This document shows positions 1-13,400 of a stretch of DNA of 64,000 nucleotides, piece after piece (within the stretch, counting starts at the first letter, position 1; the number at the start of each line of letters is the position of its first letter). The position numbers and the translations under genes are program-made. The notes beneath the pieces are model-generated. The model had not been told where the DNA came from. It did not search any database and was given only the letters and a program-made list of their open reading frames with translations. The stretch comes from Urechis unicinctus. Lineage: Eukaryota > Annelida > Polychaeta > Xenopneusta > Urechidae. The stretch lies in the NCBI GenBank assembly GCA_034190875.2, contig CM067343.1, forward strand, positions 61,557,652 through 61,621,651, given 5' to 3'.

Positions 1-833
1 AGAGAAGTAAGCAACATTGCGTCACTTTCACGAGGCTGCAAGTTTTAGCACGTCGTATATAGACATGACCATTAGGCTATCAACTTTATAGTCAGTATAC
101 ACGGGTGTCGATATGAATTGAACATGTTAAGGCTCTAACATAGAGCACACCCATTCACATGTGTGCAATATGGTTCGATACGTTACCGGCATTGAAGTTC
201 ATCATTTGCCTTAACATGACGATGGCAGTAAGTTGCATTCCGTAGTCCAATATTCCTTCAATCTCACTAATCTACACACCAAGAGTGATCAATTGATATT
301 ATTATTAACACATCAAGAAAGGGATGGCTTTGGGTGCCACCGGAGGCACAGGCTTATTCCATATATTCCAACGTTAATTTACTCAAAGGTGAGATTGCGT
401 TAGCGTGTTTTCATGCATAAGTTTGATGCAATTTGTAGATTCGTTTTGCAAACTGTTAAATGAAAATCGTTACTTTCTCAATTGCGATTTGGTATATTAA
501 TGGCAGATTGGCTTTGAATCAAATAGTTTTGTATAAATGAGAATATTGGATTTGCAATAACCTATAATTAAACCATGACTACGTTTGATGCGATGGTAAA
601 GATCCATTTGTGTCATATATATAGAGAGATAATGATAACATAATTTCCAGTGATATTTACTTTGGCAGTACATGGCGGAATTACCCCTTTAATTGAACCT
701 CGATTCTTGTCCCCATATTGGAACGTTAAGAATAAAACCAATTGTCATGACCCATAAAGGGACACGCTGTTAATAACGGTGCCTTAGGTCCCATTTTGAT
801 CCCGTAAACTATTTGGCTGGAAAGTTGAATATG

Positions 834-1100
834 CGAAAGCGAAACTGTCCCCACTTTCCAGTATATTGACTTAACACTTCTTATATCATGTGTCCCTGAC
901 TCAGCTGAGTGAAACAAGATCAAGTTTCGTGTGTGATCATTAATAAGGCAAACTGTACACGCCTTCCTAGCACTAGCTGGCACAATTAACATAGACGTAT
1001 TAGTCGTACAATGTTCCTGTATTCCGCAACAATTCATTAGATCTCTATAAGCCCGGGCTTTCATTAGTTTACACGAAACTACGTGTTTGCTTTTGAGCAA
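834..1100 (-). pseudogene. Possible coding relic shared with 47.85-47.96 kb
   Basis: The minus frame starting at 1100 begins MLKSKHVVSCKLMKARAYRD and continues DLMNCCGIQEHCTT. The reverse complement of 47853-47960 in the same frame gives a closely similar peptide (KLMKARANRDLMNCCGIQEH). The block is one of the best-preserved parts of the repeat. The frame is short and the downstream half differs between copies because of insertions and deletions, so this may be ordinary repeat conservation rather than a gene. I recognise no family. Confidence 0.25.
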
Positions 1101-2060
1101 AATAAATGAAGACTACTTAGCCCCACCGCCCATGTAAATGATTATGTATGGATGTCTTATTGAAATTGTGGTAATGGGTTCTATTCACGGAACTGCAAAT
1201 AGGTATAAATGCCTCCATGTCGCCATACAATTCCATCTATTTGCTGCTACGGCGCAATGAGTCTTGATTGGGATTCGTTGGGGCTGCCGTATGTAACCAT
1301 CAAATATCGGCATACGGATGTTGGCAATCAATAACTTACAAAGCTGTACCTACGATGAAACGCTGAATTTACAAAGGCAAAATGGTATATATTGAAACTA
1401 ATGCACACTAGTCCACTTCAATCGAATGGTTACATACGCTAGTGAATGGAACGTTGTATTAGCGAAGGTAGCCATGTGGGTGTTTGTGTTCCTTGTGTTG
1501 GGCAACATTTGTTTTGTGTGATGAATCGCATATGATCTTAGCTTCTGTTCAGAGTATTGTCAAACATCGCGGCAGCTTGGCAGTTTGCTTGGACTTTGAT
1601 AAAGCTGCTAGAAGACGGCGGTCTTCATGGTGTTGATTTACATAATGGATCCAGGTAAGTCATCACTGAACATACCTTTGCTTAATGAAGGAGTTTGTTG
1701 TGTACTATCCATATTCGAATTCGTGGAAGTCTGGGAAACGAATTACCGCGTAAAAGCTCATAATATGTGACGGACATTGACTGGTTCTTACGAAACTAAC
1801 ATCGGTCAATGTCCACCACTCTCATAACTATCCTCAATTCACCAACCACTGAACCTAATTTTCATATTTTGTGGTTAATCACTGTGAAGGATATAGCAGC
1901 CGCAGCTTAAACAGATACTGACAAAATACATCACAATTCAACATAGTGTTACCAAGCCAATATGACGTTAATGTCATGAATCGTTGGTTTCCCAGCAACT
2001 CATCAATCATGGCATAGTCAATGATACTTCATTTGAGTATGCTGCCATCAATATATTGAC

Positions 2061-2149
2061 GAAGGAGCTTGCGAGATAATCAGAGTGATGATCAATTACA
2101 AAATGCCTGGAATGACAGCTGTCACAACTTGAGTGATGTATTGCTCGAT
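2061..2149 (+). repeat. Highly conserved core of the repeat, partner at 31157-31244 (inverted)
   Basis: About 85 bases match the reverse complement of 31157-31244 with only four differences that I can count, while the flanks are much more diverged. The plus frame reads RSLRDNQSDDQLQNAWNDSC, then runs into a stop at the end of the core. The partner frame at 31046-31285 stays open. The four differences fall at first, second and third codon positions and most change the residue, so the conservation does not look like protein constraint. Confidence 0.75.
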
Positions 2150-2897
2150 TAAGCAACTCAACGTAGTACGCCGTGCATGTAGTTTTGTGGAAGCCTCCGG
2201 AGGGAAATAGATAGTGCTTGTCTTATTGGTTCACGTTGAGGGACATCAATTGTCTCCGATTGAACTGATGAAGATTGATCTTTCGATGGGTTGAAGCTCT
2301 CGCTTGTAAGTGGGATTAGTTTTATAATATCAAAAACAAATTCTAATCAATTACTATTTTCACATTTCATAAATCTATGACAAATAGCACTAATGGGCTA
2401 CATGCTCTATGCAATTACCCCTTTCAATCGCATGAAAGTGAAATAATTTCAATTGGCATTACAACCATGTAATCGCAAAACAATAGCCAGGTGCTGTAAG
2501 ACCCTCACTGATTCCTGTGTGTAAAAAAGGATACATAAATCCGTCTTCGAGGTGATACTGATGAGGATGTAATTGTGATTACACTGCCATTATGAAGACT
2601 ACATAGCATTCACGCTAAGTTACCTTGACGTTCTCATATGATGCAAAGTCAATGTAAGTCTACTTCCGAATCATGTTCAACAAGTACTCTATTAAGCTAT
2701 TTGACAAACCCCACTGGAATGGGATATATTTTATACTAAATATGAAATATTGGCAAAGCGCCTCTTTAATGTTTGTTGTTGTAACTTGCTTCGACCCAGA
2801 AGTGCTAAATCGTAATGCTCGCTGACATTACACCAAACCTCAACGCACACGACGAGGGGTGGTGGGGTAACGTGCGAGGCACTTTTACGTATTAAAT

Positions 2898-2925
2898 CCC
2901 CCCAGCCCCCCCCCACACACACACA
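2898..2925 (+). repeat. C-run followed by CA dinucleotides
   Basis: Two C-runs separated by AG lead directly into about six CA units. The minus-strand frame across it encodes a G/V-rich low-complexity patch, which is an artefact of the repeat. Confidence 0.8.
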
Positions 2926-5149
2926 TACGAATCTGCTGCTTACAGACATGTGAACCAATTGTCTATTATTGCTCTCCATACACCTCATTGTACGCAACTA
3001 ATAGATGTCATATACATGCTACCTAATTCCTCGTCACACCTTCTATCACAAGTTCACCGAAATCTTATCTATAGATCATTTACATCCAGCCTAAATATCG
3101 TCATAGCCTAAGGTATGTCGTTGTTATCTACTGTGGGACCTTGCCAAATGAAAACGTATAATCCTGTAAAATCCGATCATTTTTTGTCGGTTTTTATAAC
3201 TTGTATGGTTTGTTGCAGCAACTACATCTCGATAATAAATCGATAAAAGGAGAGATATGATGATAATTGCATTAGGTCGACTCCTGTGTAGTGCGGCATT
3301 TACGTAGCTGAAAATTATTCGTCGAATTGGTTTCTCCAACATAGATTGACTTTGTTCAATGCAATGATACATACTTTATGTTCAACATCCATACTGGCAT
3401 CAAATCGCATTGTTCATCAGGTGGCTAGTATTTCTGACTGTGTTCTAAAAACCTACAGAGACTTGACAATATTTTTAAATTCCCATCAACCTCTCATTAT
3501 ATTTATAAATTTCCAAGGGTTATTCGTCAATCTATGAGAAAAAAAGCAGAAGCAGAAGAAGCAGTTATCAGCTCACTCATAGCACTCAATGACGTACATC
3601 ATAAACTATCATTGTCGCCGTCGAAACAACGGGCCGCCTAGTTAATGTGTCTCCCGAATAATTAACCCTAATCTAGGGTCTAACGCCAGTTATTCTTTGG
3701 GTTACCATGGCAGTTGTAGTTATCACTCAAGATGCACGACGACCGTGGGTACCGTTAACAAAAGAAAGGCCGTGGAATTCATTAGGACATGGGACCCTGA
3801 GGTTCATATTTATGGATGGTTATGTCCAATTGTCATTTACGTGGTATACGTTGAAAATACACTATGAAAAGAAAACTGTACATGCTGCTACTCAAAACGG
3901 AATGGCTCAAATCAACAAGGTGAATTCATTATAATGTGCTTTGAACCGACTGCCATATCTGCAGCACAGGTGTGGTGGTATATAAATGCATTATTAAACT
4001 CAGCCTAGCTCTGGACATGTGTTCAAACGAGTAGAAGAGACAGCTATGACATATATAAGTTATTCAATTTTTAGCTATATGGCGAAACGATAAATCAAAG
4101 ATACGGGATCACTTATTCCAAAGTTCCTCAGAACCCTATGAAGTAATCAGCACCGAGCGAGAAGACACTTAGCCTTATTATGGTATATTCAGTGGGACAG
4201 TTTGAATCTTGTTAATCTCACTCAATCAACCCACCTTCGACTGTGCTTTGGAAACACTAATCATACAAGTCTATGGTTCTAATAACGGTATGTTTGGCTG
4301 CGAACTACCATTGAATATGTTTGAATGCTCAGTAGTGTGATATGCACCATGGGTTATCTACACAGCCATAGAAGACAAGGTGCGTGTGAGATCGTCACGA
4401 TCACCACGCGAAGCCATGCTGACAAGCATTACCAGGAAACGCGAAATCTTTGTGTATTCACCAAACATTTCTTCTCTATTGTTGGCATTTTCATTATCGT
4501 CAACATTATTGTCCTATATTCAGCAGCCTCTATGATCACATTTTTGTTCACATTCCTACCAGTATTTTATTTTCATGGCAGGCCCTATGCTGAAGTGAAC
4601 CATTACCATACGCAGACTTGATGGCATCAGAACCGCTCCATTAATGTGGATGGCTGTTCCCCAGTTAACTGAAATTTTGGATTACAGTAGCTGTATTGAA
4701 TTTATCTTAGCAATTTCGCGCACCAATAAATGCATCGTGCTGTACTATATTTGATATCCCATAAGTCACCAAGCAAGATGCTGTGGCAGCCATACATCAG
4801 CCATAAGTAAGCCAGGATATCAGGTGACATGCAATACTGTGTATGACAAGCGAAAGTCCGAGATTGATGATGCAAAAATAGTGAAAATGACATAGTGCTT
4901 GTTGCAATGTTTTGCTGTAACCTTTGAGTACAGCTGAATTGTTATATGAGAGCAATATAAAACAAATAAAAACCGGTGTGCCTGTAGCGTCAGTTTGTGT
5001 GATGCAATGAAATTTAGCTGCTGTGTCCAAATATTTAATGTGGCATTGTTTACATAACCTTGCTCTCGGTTATCTTTTGTCATCCAATCTTCGATGCTTT
5101 GATCATTCTTCTTTTTTGTCCTCATTCCCTCTCATATCTCTCACTAGGT

Positions 5150-5330
5150 CGTGAGATAGAGCGAGATAGAATGAGAGAGAGATACATGACAAACACAAGA
5201 CCAAGAAAAGAGCGTGGGGAGGGGCATGGAGGGAGGTTGTTGAAAATAGGAGGCAGGTGACGAGAAATACAGGGACCAAAGACGTATATAGAGGGGACAG
5301 CAGTCGTAATGCAAAAGGAGGGACAAACCA
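5150..5330 (+). repeat. Purine-rich (GA-rich) low-complexity stretch
   Basis: The plus strand is strongly biased to G and A, with GAGA clusters (gagagagatac near 5173) and GGAGG runs. Overlapping frames on the minus strand (5122-5428) are P/S/L-rich because of this bias and are not credible genes. Similar strand bias recurs at 21040-21240 (plus strand) and about 57170-57330 (minus strand). Confidence 0.6.
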
Positions 5331-8062
5331 TGAAGGTACCGACCTATAGGGAGTGCGAAAGAGTGAATTGCTGCTAAGAGACAGACAAGTTGAGATAGGC
5401 GACGTATTTTTTTAGTTATTTGAAGCACCTCTCAATTGTGTCAATATGAATGTCAACTCAGCACTAGGCGTGTAACAATATTACTATTCCCTATAAATAC
5501 TACAGATAATCGTGGTAGGTAGATCATCTGGTGTCAATGTGGGGATCACATTTCCATCATGTAACCAGGCTCTCTCATGTGTTATATTACCATGCTGGAC
5601 CTTCGTCACAGCGGCGTGGGATTTGCAGCCTGTCTGGGCAACGGGGACTGTGCCAAGTAGGCGCTGGCACTTAAGGTGAGCTGTCCAAGTTTCATAATCA
5701 TCCCCATCCATCACCGTCGGGACATCACCTCGTTGTTGAAAGTGCCGTAAAACCACCATATTAGCATTGCCATTGCCATTCATGTATTATGATGGGCCCA
5801 GACCATTCATCTGTAGACAGCCAGGTACTTAAAAGGACTGCTGCACATCGGATTAATCAATCCTATCTAAGAAATAGAGGAAGTAACTTTTGTAGGAGCA
5901 AACCAATAGGAACCAACAAGAGATAGTGAACCTAGTCATGAATAAATACGGCGTGCGGATGTCCCGTATGCGATTAAATTAAGCCGGGAACTTGGCCGCA
6001 TTAATGCGCATCTGGCCGCATTAGTGGGACACGAGTAGAGCAGGAGTATTGGCAGCACTAAATGCCGCGGTGAATAACCTAGTTCCATCTTATGTAGATG
6101 TCAAATTAGCGCATCAACCTATCAGTTCTGCTGGTGACTGAGGCAGGGTGGCGGCCACACGTTTCGCCGCTACCCCAATGATTTCCAAACGTGATCGTGG
6201 CTGTCCTGAAATACCTGTCATCGGTCAATCACCCGGACAAGCTCAATGGCACCAAGCGGTACGTGGGCTTACTGAGAAATTGCATGTTCTTCATACTGCG
6301 ACGGCGTTAACACGACCGGCGCAATCAAGATGACCTCATAAAACTGCAGATGCCGCAGAAGTCGCTCCCTACACACATTGATGGAAAGCATTGGTTTGTA
6401 CGTGGCAGCATCAATAACAGACTCAAGGCTGTCCCATTTATAGCTTAAAACCAGGCGGTTCTTTCAGTACCAAATGTTGCACCTGGAGAGAAATCTAAAT
6501 GTATGTATTAATGGTTTGCGAGTAGAGAGAGGGGATTGATACAGAGCGAATCACTATCCCTGATATGTCAAAGAAGGTCAAAGCGGCACCGAGCCATCCT
6601 GTCCATGTGTTAGATGCCATCATATCCAGTTCGTCATTGATCACACAGTGACATCTTTATACGTTACACATCAATATTGTACAGGTTTCTTGTTGATGGC
6701 GGCAGACGCAGGTGTACCCAGCTTATTAACATCTTATTACGTTTTGACGCAACATAATGAAGGTTTCCCACATCAATATTTTACAGTTTCAATAAGTCCA
6801 TTACACGCGCTTTCAAATGCGGAAATCTACACTGTGTGGCCCTGTGTGACCAGATGATACGATTGCAGTGCTCTGCTACTAACAACTGCTAGATATTGCG
6901 CTCTGTCAAATCGATAGGCATTTATTTGTTCATGGCCGAAAACGGCAGCAACAACATCTTAGCCACTTTTCATGCGAACTACTTGGATTACATCTACCAG
7001 CAATATACAACCTGATGCAAACGCAACTAATGTATATCCTGTTTACAGCATAAAGGCGTCAAAGAGAGACTGAATTCTACTGTCATAGACACTACACATT
7101 ACAAACTGTACAGGAGTATATAATTGACAAACGCGGTGCTTGCTTGCATAATATGCGTCACATGCTGTACATATATATATATATACTATATAAGGTACGG
7201 TGCTCTAGTTAATTCACAAAATGAGTATGTAGATGGCATCGAGTGACTTAACCATAACTTTAGGGCTCAATTAAGATCCATGTTTGAGCAGTGAGATGTA
7301 CCAAAAGACGGAATGTTCGAAAGGGGACAGCCCGTGTCAAATTCCCTTGCATCATCTCTGCCGTCGTTAACACACATAATATGCACATTTTGTGCGTAAT
7401 CTGTATATCAGTCCGTCACAGGAGCACATAACCTTGTTACCTCAACTCTACGTGCTTTGCACAGAATAGTGCCCCAGACGCAATAGCGTGTTACGCGGGG
7501 GTGGGTGGTGTACCACATTTTAATTAATGTTGAGTTGTTTTTAATTCGACGCAAAAAGTGTTCATGTTGTATGCCTATAAACAGCTTCATGATCATAGGT
7601 CTAGGTACCGCCACATATTGAAGCTGATGACATTACCTTTATGTACACTCACACTGATATATAATGTGATGCCTTGTGTCAGTAACGTAGCTTCGGGAAG
7701 TGCTGGGAATGGTGGAGAATCGGCTTTGCCCTCACTGAAAACCTATTTGTACAGGCATAAACTGGAAGCTTTGTTCAATTGAAAAACTTAATAAGATGGA
7801 TTAGTCCCCCTTTGAAAAAAAAACCAAAATTTAATTCCCATTATATCAGGCATTTGGGTGATTTTCAAATACCATATGCCACATATATACCACATATTGG
7901 AGCAATTGGTTATATGTACATTAATTATGCATAATCCAACCTTACTGCGATCCGATATTTGGCAGGACGAGTAAGATAACTGATGAGAAAATATATGGGG
8001 GGGTAGTATATAAATGGCATAAGTGGGCTCTAAGAATACGACATGATACAGTTGTAATTTAT

Positions 8063-8179
<117 letters not shown>

Positions 8180-10147
8180 CACCCCTAGTGTAAACATTAC
8201 ATACGTATAACAACACGCACATTTAACAGCAGTCTTATAGTCACCGTCACATTCACAATTCCAAATTCCCCCTCGACGCACGCATTCCATATCTTTAGGT
8301 CGGTCAATGTGGTTATGTGAGATACTGATTGTTCTGAATCCCCCGTCCTGGACGTCATGGGGCTAAGTGATAAATACGCCTCGATGGTAATGTGATTTTT
8401 GCCGCCCTGTTGGTGCACTGAGATGTTGATAAATGACCCAATGAAAGTTAAATAGGCCATGCATCCAATGTTTAAAGAACGCGATATAGCTGACGAATTA
8501 CGGAATCAAGCATAGTTGAACATATAACGACAATTCATATTGTTGCTGTTTGCTATATTTCAGAATTTAAATACGAATTAAACCATTCTTGTTATTCTTT
8601 TACAGACAAACATTGCTCCAACAGGATTCCTACTTGACCACCCGACGACCGAAAAGAAACGAATGGCTTAATATCACAATAAATTATTAATAAGTACCAT
8701 AAGAACAGCGTAGCTTTGATTAACAATTACAGTCAGGACCTAGGTAATGATATGTATACCGTGAAGAAAACAATATTTGGCTAAGGAACATATTCATGCA
8801 CTGCTAATGATCGCAAACCCAAGACGTAAAACATAATGTTTTCAGGTAGGCATATCGAATGTTCCCATGTTGCAGGCTTGTGGGGACATCGTGTCGAGCA
8901 CGTGTAAACCATAGCCTCAAATACCATCATGTACCGAATGGGCAATGAACGAGTTCGTAATTTGTTTTTTATATTAAGCCACGGAACTATGGTTGTCATG
9001 AATTTGTGTGCTATTTTCGTGACGCGAAGAGGACAACTTACCTAATGTATTGTGCTATGATAAGCTGGCAGATATGGTAATCGTCTTTGTACCCATCCTT
9101 TGCAAATAATTCCCTCCTAATATCCTTGCTTGCACCCCTTCCATAAGAACACACGTTTTGCGGTTCGTTCTATAAAAACGTGATGCATAGTTAGATGTGT
9201 CATCGGTTCTAAAAGAATGCTTTAACCTGTATGCATATGAGGAACGAAAGACAAACTGCTAATGGTGAAATGGGATTTACCTTCATAACCATTCAGCAAT
9301 TTACCTTTCAGTTAAGCAACAATTGATGTATGCGTGTAAGGAATTCATCAGAGGGTTACGAGTGTATGTCAATTAAGTCTTTGGCACAAGTAAAATCAAC
9401 GTAATGTTAAAACGTAGATTCCCAACCATTCTTCGTGAATTAGAAAAATATAAGATAAATTAACTATAATACATTGGTTAGGACAAATTGGCTGGAAAAT
9501 TTGGGACAATTTATTTTCTGACATTCAATTACTGATTGTCCAAATCTTTGTTTTACTTTTCCTTGTTAATTGGATGGCTGGTTCATTTTCTACCGTTCCC
9601 TCGGAGGATATTCCGATCGATTAGCATCAGCCCATTGCATAATAAGAGACTACCGAAGAAACATGTAGATATAACCAATTTGGGCACCTCCATTGAACTC
9701 CATTGTTATATAAAAGTCATGGCAGACATGCAAATCAATGGTCAACAATCGCAGATATCATGAAAACCACCTGAGCTGTTCCATGCCAATTATTTTTATT
9801 CCTAAACGATGCTCTATTACGTAACCCATCTCACCAGAGGCAGTAGCAATCATGCATGTGATGAATTTCCTAGTCCGTACTTCTTGGTTTAAAAATTGCA
9901 TTCAGGACATCATAAAATTGCCGTTGTGATATCCCCTAAACTTTAACACACTATATGGAAATATGTCTGTCTGTTACGTATTTCTGAGCCGATACAGCTT
10001 CAAATGACAAAGATCACATGCTAAGCAGAACTGCCTGTTCTTTTTGAACGTTTTGAGGCAGATAACAAGTGTGAAACCTCATATACACACAATGCTCACT
10101 TAACAAATAACACATAACAAATCAGTAACTAGTGATCCCAAAACTAA

Positions 10148-10345
10148 ATGAGACAACTAGTCAATCAAACCATCCCCAAATGCCTTCATTGCCAAAGCAG
10201 TCTTCGGAGTATTTGGGGATACAAGTGGCAGAGGAAATTTGCACTATGTACACTGCCTGAGACACACGCCACTCTAGGTGCTGAATTTGTAATCAACAAA
10301 TTGCGATTTCAATGGTACGTTTCACGTGTAGTACTCGACATAAAG
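10148..10345 (-). pseudogene. Broken coding relic paired with 61740-61943
   Basis: Reading the minus strand gives RVLHVKRTIEI, then a TGA stop, then RVSQAVYIVQISSAT, then a divergent tail. The mirror at 61752-61943 (plus) is open and gives RVSHVKRTVEI and GVSLAVCMVQVTFAT at corresponding places. Within these two runs many differences are synonymous third-position changes (GTG/GTA, CGT/CGA, GTG/GTT). That suggests the sequence was once translated. The overlapping plus frame 10148-10387 is probably the shadow. The protein family is unknown. Confidence 0.4.
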
Positions 10346-10729
10346 CCAGCAAGGACTTGGACGGCGACGAACCTCTGCCGGATATAAACATGACAAAATA
10401 GCTTATCAGCGCCTACACGGTTTGTTTTGAAAAGATTTGTTTCTATATCACGCCACAACAGAAAAAAATACCTTATGCTTGTGGTCCATTATTTCCAGTA
10501 CATCAGTGGTGCCAGAAGCGAGACGTGATGTTGGTGCAATACGTTGTTAATATCGGACATACCATAACTTGAAAAGTATGCGTCATTATTCATAGACGTA
10601 CGCTGCAACGTTAGCGCAAACAATACCGATGACAAATGATTCGCTTATTCCCTTTAGCAGTGCAATGAGAGGAGATCGATGCAACTGTTGCAGAGTGTCT
10701 ATCATCGTTTCCGCTATTGAAATTAAATT

Positions 10730-11023
10730 TCAAATTAAACGAAACCAGATAAAGAAAACAAGCATTTGAATATAAACAGTATCCGCCCTAGTATGGCCGC
10801 CTTTGTACAGGTCAGGACTCATCACATTTGCAGGAACATAGCAATGCACGTCAGGGAAATGTGATAGCATCATTGCATATCCATGTATAACATTAATATG
10901 AGAACAAGGCAGATGGAACATTGTCTGAACAAATGAGCTAAATATTTTAATAGTTTTGATTATCTCGTGTTTGTGAAATCTTAGGCTAATAGTTTGGCTT
11001 AGCCATTGGTCTGCACACATCAT
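10730..11023 (-). pseudogene. Open frame whose mirror copy at 61.09-61.31 kb is full of stops
   Basis: This is a 97-codon frame on the minus strand. Its middle (SLRFHKHEIIKTIKIFSSFV) aligns with the plus strand near 61100-61180, where the same frame contains several stops (after KR and after QL). The nucleotide match spans 10770-11000 and 61310-61090. Since the homologous copy is not open, this frame may be open by chance. No domain is recognised. Confidence 0.25.
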
Positions 11024-11396
11024 TCAATGATCTGAGCCATAAGGTCGTCATCATAGGTTGTTTAGTGACCAAGCACCAAACAACATTTGGCCTTTCTTAT
11101 GTTTGACTATGCATAATATGGACCCATGGAATATTTATTATAGGGATGCGCGTTGAACAAATCAGCTCGTACCAAAGCGTGTTTGCTTTCATCCGAGGCA
11201 ATAGCTGGTACATACCAACAATCATCGAAAATGCCCAAAACAAAACCATATAACGAATATAAAACATGCGCAAATATGCACACATAAAACAGTTCTGTAT
11301 GAACTGTCAACCATCCTTTGAAGAGTATAGGCAATGTTTATAGTAAATATCGTAGAGGATTCGGTGGACTCACCCCTCAACAAACGCATACAAGTT

Positions 11397-11640
11397 CCCA
11401 ATTAGACTAACATACTTGATGGGTAATTGTAGAGCGAACGTCATGAACCCTCAGCCGGGAGATATTGTGCACTTTGCAATAATTAATCTCGGTCGTGGTG
11501 CATCAAGACGTAGATGAATGACCTCAGCGCAGTTGCAAGAACCTCATATAAGTACCCAATTAGACCAACATACTTGATGGGTAATTTTATGGGCGAACGT
11601 CATGAACCAGTCGCAAGAACCTCATATAAACGAATATAAT
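11397..11640 (+). repeat. Imperfect tandem duplication, period about 158 bp
   Basis: The block beginning cccaattagac at 11397 recurs at 11555 and runs through a shared cgaacgtcatgaacc. A short related block (gcaagaacctcatata) occurs at about 11535 and again at about 11613, so the second unit is truncated and partly reiterated. No gene is seen around it. Confidence 0.8.
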
Positions 11641-12834
11641 GTAGCCAACGCTTATTTGCACATTCAGCTTTCGCGCCTGTGGTCAAAGTGTTTTGGTAAG
11701 TTAGGCAACGTCATCAATGCTAGGCACTTGGATCAAGACCGTCACACACCGAAGATAAAAGGCATGCTGGGCTAGCTCGTCTGTGCTTTTCTATGGATAG
11801 CAATGCCATTTGAATTATAGTAGTGAAATAACCAATGTCTATAATGGAGGTGCAACAAAGCGACTGATAGTTTCAGTTATTAAGTGTCTAGTCGCACACC
11901 GTATAGCGACCTATTGCTTAAAACAAAAATCGACAATACTAAAAGAATTTTGATGGTGACTAATAACGCAAACACGCGCTGAGGCCACGGATAATTAACA
12001 GCTAATCACTGAAGAGAACAGAATGCCTTAACTGACTTGCTTACTTAAGTAGTCTGTCATCACCCAACACGCTGACGCGAGGTTGCTTTACCAGGCACGG
12101 AAATGCTGTTGCTCGACTGCCTCCCATGTGAATTAACATTGACGATCTTTCGTGTTCGATTTTGATGTCCACGAGCTTGTGTGATTGAGGCTGGTTTGTA
12201 TATAGAATGGCTGCTTGGTATGCCGCTTAAACCTCGTATTACTATGGCAGCGAGTAGACAGTTGATTATTTCAAAGGGGTGGTTAAACATCAAGTAAATA
12301 ACTGGCTGGTGGCAAAGTTTTTAACTTGCACTTGATGTGTTGTAGTTCTTAATACACTTTCAAACAATTGACCGAGTTAATGGTACAAATGTAGTTGTAT
12401 AAGAACGAAGGCGTTGATTGTAGCAACCTATTAGCAGCTTTGGCAGAGCCTAAATGAATTACTTGTAGCATATACTCAGCCCAGCCATAAGTTATTTTAT
12501 TCACGGAAGGTTAATATGCATAAATACAAATTGTCTTATTTAATTAGCCATGCCACTTTGTCCACAGGAAAGAAAGCAAACTGGTCGCATATTGCAGCAA
12601 TAAATCAATATTTAGCGTTTACAAGGGTACTGAAATCGATGAATTAGTGATGGGCGAGATCACTCTATTGATTTTAGCATGATTCGCTGCAACTATGATC
12701 ATGCGATGCAAGCTGTGATACGAGATGTCGTTGTCCCATTACCGAGGGCACACATGTTTAATAACTTGTTGCTTAACCTGCATAATAGCATACTCAGAGA
12801 GATACGATAACATTGCCCACCAAATATATGTCTT

Positions 12835-13400
12835 GCTTCCCATTTACCCTTCTAGGAAACATAGACATCTGTCTGTTCGACAAAATAAAGAACCATATTT
12901 AGACATCTTCATTAGCTTAACACGCGCCTCATTTAATAGTAGGCGTTTTGCCAATGCAACATGTGCCACCACACACGAATGTGTCACCAATGACATTTTA
13001 TTATGAAGCATCAATTTAATCAGGATGAGACTCCCGTTGTCTCAGACGCCATCCTTCATAGACGTTTTGCTAATAAATTCAAATTAAATCTGAGATACTA
13101 CCGAGCCCGTGTGTTCATCGATCATATCTCTCATGAGTTCTAGACACATTGACGCCACACAGGACACCGAACTCCCTTACATGGATTGTTTAACGGAAGT
13201 ACTAATAGGTTGACTGGTATGTTGCAACTCCATTGCACTAGCGTGTATTACATGTCCCATTCCCTGCAATCCACCCACCGTTATAACTTAGGAGCCGTGT
13301 TGCAAATATAAACCATGCAACTAGGAGGTTACCGCAGCACAGAGCATCATGATTCATTATGAGTATTTTTGTGACCTTGAAAACCGAATAATCTATTTCT
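12835..13400 (+). repeat. Palindrome block matching reverse complement of 58560-57690
   Basis: This is one of the clearest mirror blocks. Long runs are shared around 12890-12925 (agaaccatatttagacatct), 12965-12997 (acgaatgtgtcaccaatgac), 13138-13170 (cattgacgccacacaggaca) and 13290-13365 (ggagccgtgtt, catcatgattcattatgag). The right-arm copy has an extra segment of roughly 300 bases (about 57800-58060) that is absent here. The frame at 12725-13006 is open across the first half, but the same frame in the right arm contains stops. Confidence 0.88.
13078..13250 (+). pseudogene. Frameshifted relic of the frame at 58052-58312
   Basis: The first part reads FKSEILPSP in one plus frame. A different frame then reads IISLMSSRHIDATQDTELPY. 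The right-arm copy (58312 down to 58052, minus) carries both pieces in one continuous frame: FKSEILPIPVF then IISVMRSRHIDATQDTVLCY. A single-base length change therefore separates the copies. The right-arm version is the more intact one. Function is unknown. Confidence 0.4.

Larger units (their letters stand above)
1..2690 (+). repeat. Third, partial copy of the long duplicated unit
   Basis: Two parts are visible. Bases 1-1380 match 45876-48225 in the same orientation: shared stretches include the start (agagaagtaagcaacatt), a block near 580-620, and a long well-preserved block at 1003-1380 matching 47853-48225. The 45.9 kb copy carries about 1 kb of extra sequence between the parts matching 830 and 860. 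Bases 1860-2690 match the reverse complement of 31480-30050, with the best core at 2061-2149. Because 30-31.5 kb lies in the minus-oriented arm and 45.9-48.2 kb in the plus-oriented arm, both matches place this segment as one plus-oriented copy. The match fades after about 2690. The window edge cuts it on the left, so it may extend further. No intact gene is seen inside it. Confidence 0.8.

Noticed and set aside
3661..3700. TTAACCCTAATCTAGGGTC, resembling telomere repeats
   Set aside because: Only one CCCTAA-like unit and one short inverted partner. There is no array, so it is not telomeric.
4325..4621. 98-codon plus frame with a long hydrophobic stretch
   Set aside because: A single hydrophobic run in AT-rich DNA is common by chance. 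There is no homologue and no conserved copy.
5484..5783. 99-codon minus frame with a plausible, fairly GC-rich composition
   Set aside because: No recognisable motif, no homologous copy in the window to test for constraint and no supporting neighbours.
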